In this document: one piece after another, positions 63,401-64,000 of the stretch
How positions within the stretch are numbered: the first letter of the stretch is position 1
How the letters are laid out: each line of letters opens with the position of its first letter
From: Rossellomorea sp. y25
Lineage (GTDB): Bacteria > Bacillota > Bacilli > Bacillales > Bacillaceae_B
Length of the DNA: 64,000 bases
Assembly: GCF_038049935.1 (NCBI RefSeq)
Contig: NZ_CP145886.1
Coordinates: 4,331,501 to 4,395,500 of the forward strand
Direction of reading: 5' to 3'
Notes under the pieces: model-generated
The model's database searches: none
Seen by the model: the letters and a program-made list of their open reading frames with translations, nothing else
Told to the model about the DNA's origin: nothing
Translations under genes and position numbers: made by a program

Positions 63401-64000
63401 ATGAAAACACTCAAACGCCTCATCATCCTCACACTCCTTCTTTCCCTCCTGGCCTTTTCCTTCCCATCCACCTGCCTATTCGCAGCCCCAACCCCACCCA
63501 AGAAAAACGTCATCCTCATGATCATGGACGGCACCAACTCCGACATCGTCACGTTGTCGCGTTGGTACCGAGGGACGGACCTTCAATTAGATCGCATTTT
63601 AACGGGTGGTGTCCGGACCTATTCTGCTCAGTCGGCGATTACAGATTCCGCAGCTGCCGGATCGGCTATGGCCACAGGTGTGAAAACAAAGGCTGATTAT
63701 ATCGGAATGAACCCTAATGGGCGTCCTGTTCTGACAGTGCTTGAAGCGGCCAAGCTCTCCGGCTACGCCACTGGCATCGTCTCCACCTCCCCTGTTCAGC
63801 ATGCCACTCCGGCTGCCTTCACCTCCCATACCCATAATCGGGATGAATTTGGAGATATCGGAGAACAGCAGGTGTACCAGGATCTGGACGTTATCTTAGG
63901 TGGGGGTGCCGCCTGGCTGAAGCCAAAATCAAAAGACCACGTCAAGAACGATGACGGCATGCTTAAAACGAAAGAAGTCAGTCGTGAAGACGGAGAAAAC
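63401..64000 (+). CDS. Secreted alkaline phosphatase, N-terminal part (cut by window edge)
   Basis: The first 200 residues are present, starting at ATG 63401 with AAAGGAG 10 bases upstream. A signal peptide (KTLKRLIILTLLLSLLAFSF) precedes KKNVILMIMDGTNSD (first metal Asp) and VRTYSAQSAITDSAAAGSAM, with the phosphorylated Ser in DSAAA. These are hallmarks of the PhoA/PhoB phosphatase family. It releases phosphate from organic esters outside the cell, and is normally controlled by PhoP. A family-B word at 63572-63581 encodes YRGTDL, where related Bacillus proteins read YKGEPL as I recall. Confidence 0.92.
   Translation, partial: MKTLKRLIILTLLLSLLAFSFPSTCLFAAPTPPKKNVILMIMDGTNSDIVTLSRWYRGTDLQLDRILTGGVRTYSAQSAITDSAAAGSAMATGVKTKADYIGMNPNGRPVLTVLEAAKLSGYATGIVSTSPVQHATPAAFTSHTHNRDEFGDIGEQQVYQDLDVILGGGAAWLKPKSKDHVKNDDGMLKTKEVSREDGEN
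63570..63583. repeat. Family-B word inside the alkaline phosphatase gene
   Basis: GAGGGACGGACCTT; coding strand reads R-G-T-D-L, the same peptide as in hutG, hutU and hutH. Confidence 0.88.

Overview
The window looks like a chromosomal stretch of a Gram-positive, spore-former-type Bacillaceae (Bacillus or Rossellomorea-like; the species cannot be fixed from sequence alone). The grounds are strong GGAGG ribosome binding sites, intrinsic terminators, a B. subtilis-type hut operon with HutP, YwqC/D/E-type tyrosine kinase genes, Vpr-like subtilases, LysM-P60 and CWB2 wall proteins, and a PlcR-type RNPP regulator. I saw no rRNA, tRNA, CRISPR array or prophage. The capsule block is visibly A+T-richer than its flanks.

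Layout. 0-20 kb is secretion and degradation: the start of manA (cut by the left edge), a secreted GH85 endo-N-acetylglucosaminidase, two very similar 1.34-1.35 kDa-scale (about 1,340-1,350 residue) subtilases that both end in a dockerin-like pair and a shared tail, and a Tat-exported amidohydrolase in one operon with tatA and tatC. This part also holds several decayed genes: a frameshifted PlcR-like regulator, an alpha/beta hydrolase, and the tail of a REP-type transposase. A two-gene unit for unknown exported proteins lies at 13-14.5 kb. 20.7-41 kb is one minus-strand capsule cluster. It carries a Wzz/kinase/phosphatase module, CapD, GalU, CapM, CapN, a CapL-like transferase, CapE-CapF-CapG for UDP-L-FucNAc, an acetyltransferase, further glycosyltransferases, Wzy, a pyruvyltransferase-family protein, Wzx and a UDP-glucose dehydrogenase. 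41-49.5 kb holds envelope genes (SGNH protein, LysM-P60 hydrolase, CWB2-CAP protein, LCP ligase), then an intact PlcR-like regulator divergent from a tiny secreted precursor with four copies of ELPPVY. 49.5-58 kb holds an ECF sigma/anti-sigma pair, a decayed hutG copy and the hutP-H-U-I-G operon. 58-64 kb holds a RAYT-type Y1 transposase, small unknown genes, a YknW/YknX-like pair and the start of a secreted alkaline phosphatase.

Two systems deserve most attention. First, the PlcR-like regulator plus multi-copy ELPPVY precursor resembles a PlcR-PapR quorum-sensing pair, but with a tandem-repeat pheromone. Second, the 10-mer GGGACGGACC (either strand) occurs 17 times between 48.6 and 63.6 kb. 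It lies in intergenic hairpins and inside six coding regions, where it usually reads G-T-D-L, and a RAYT transposase sits in the middle of the array. A related word family (GGGACA-GG-TGCC-TGTCCC) occupies only the left 20 kb, often touching stop codons. Neither family was found in the capsule cluster.
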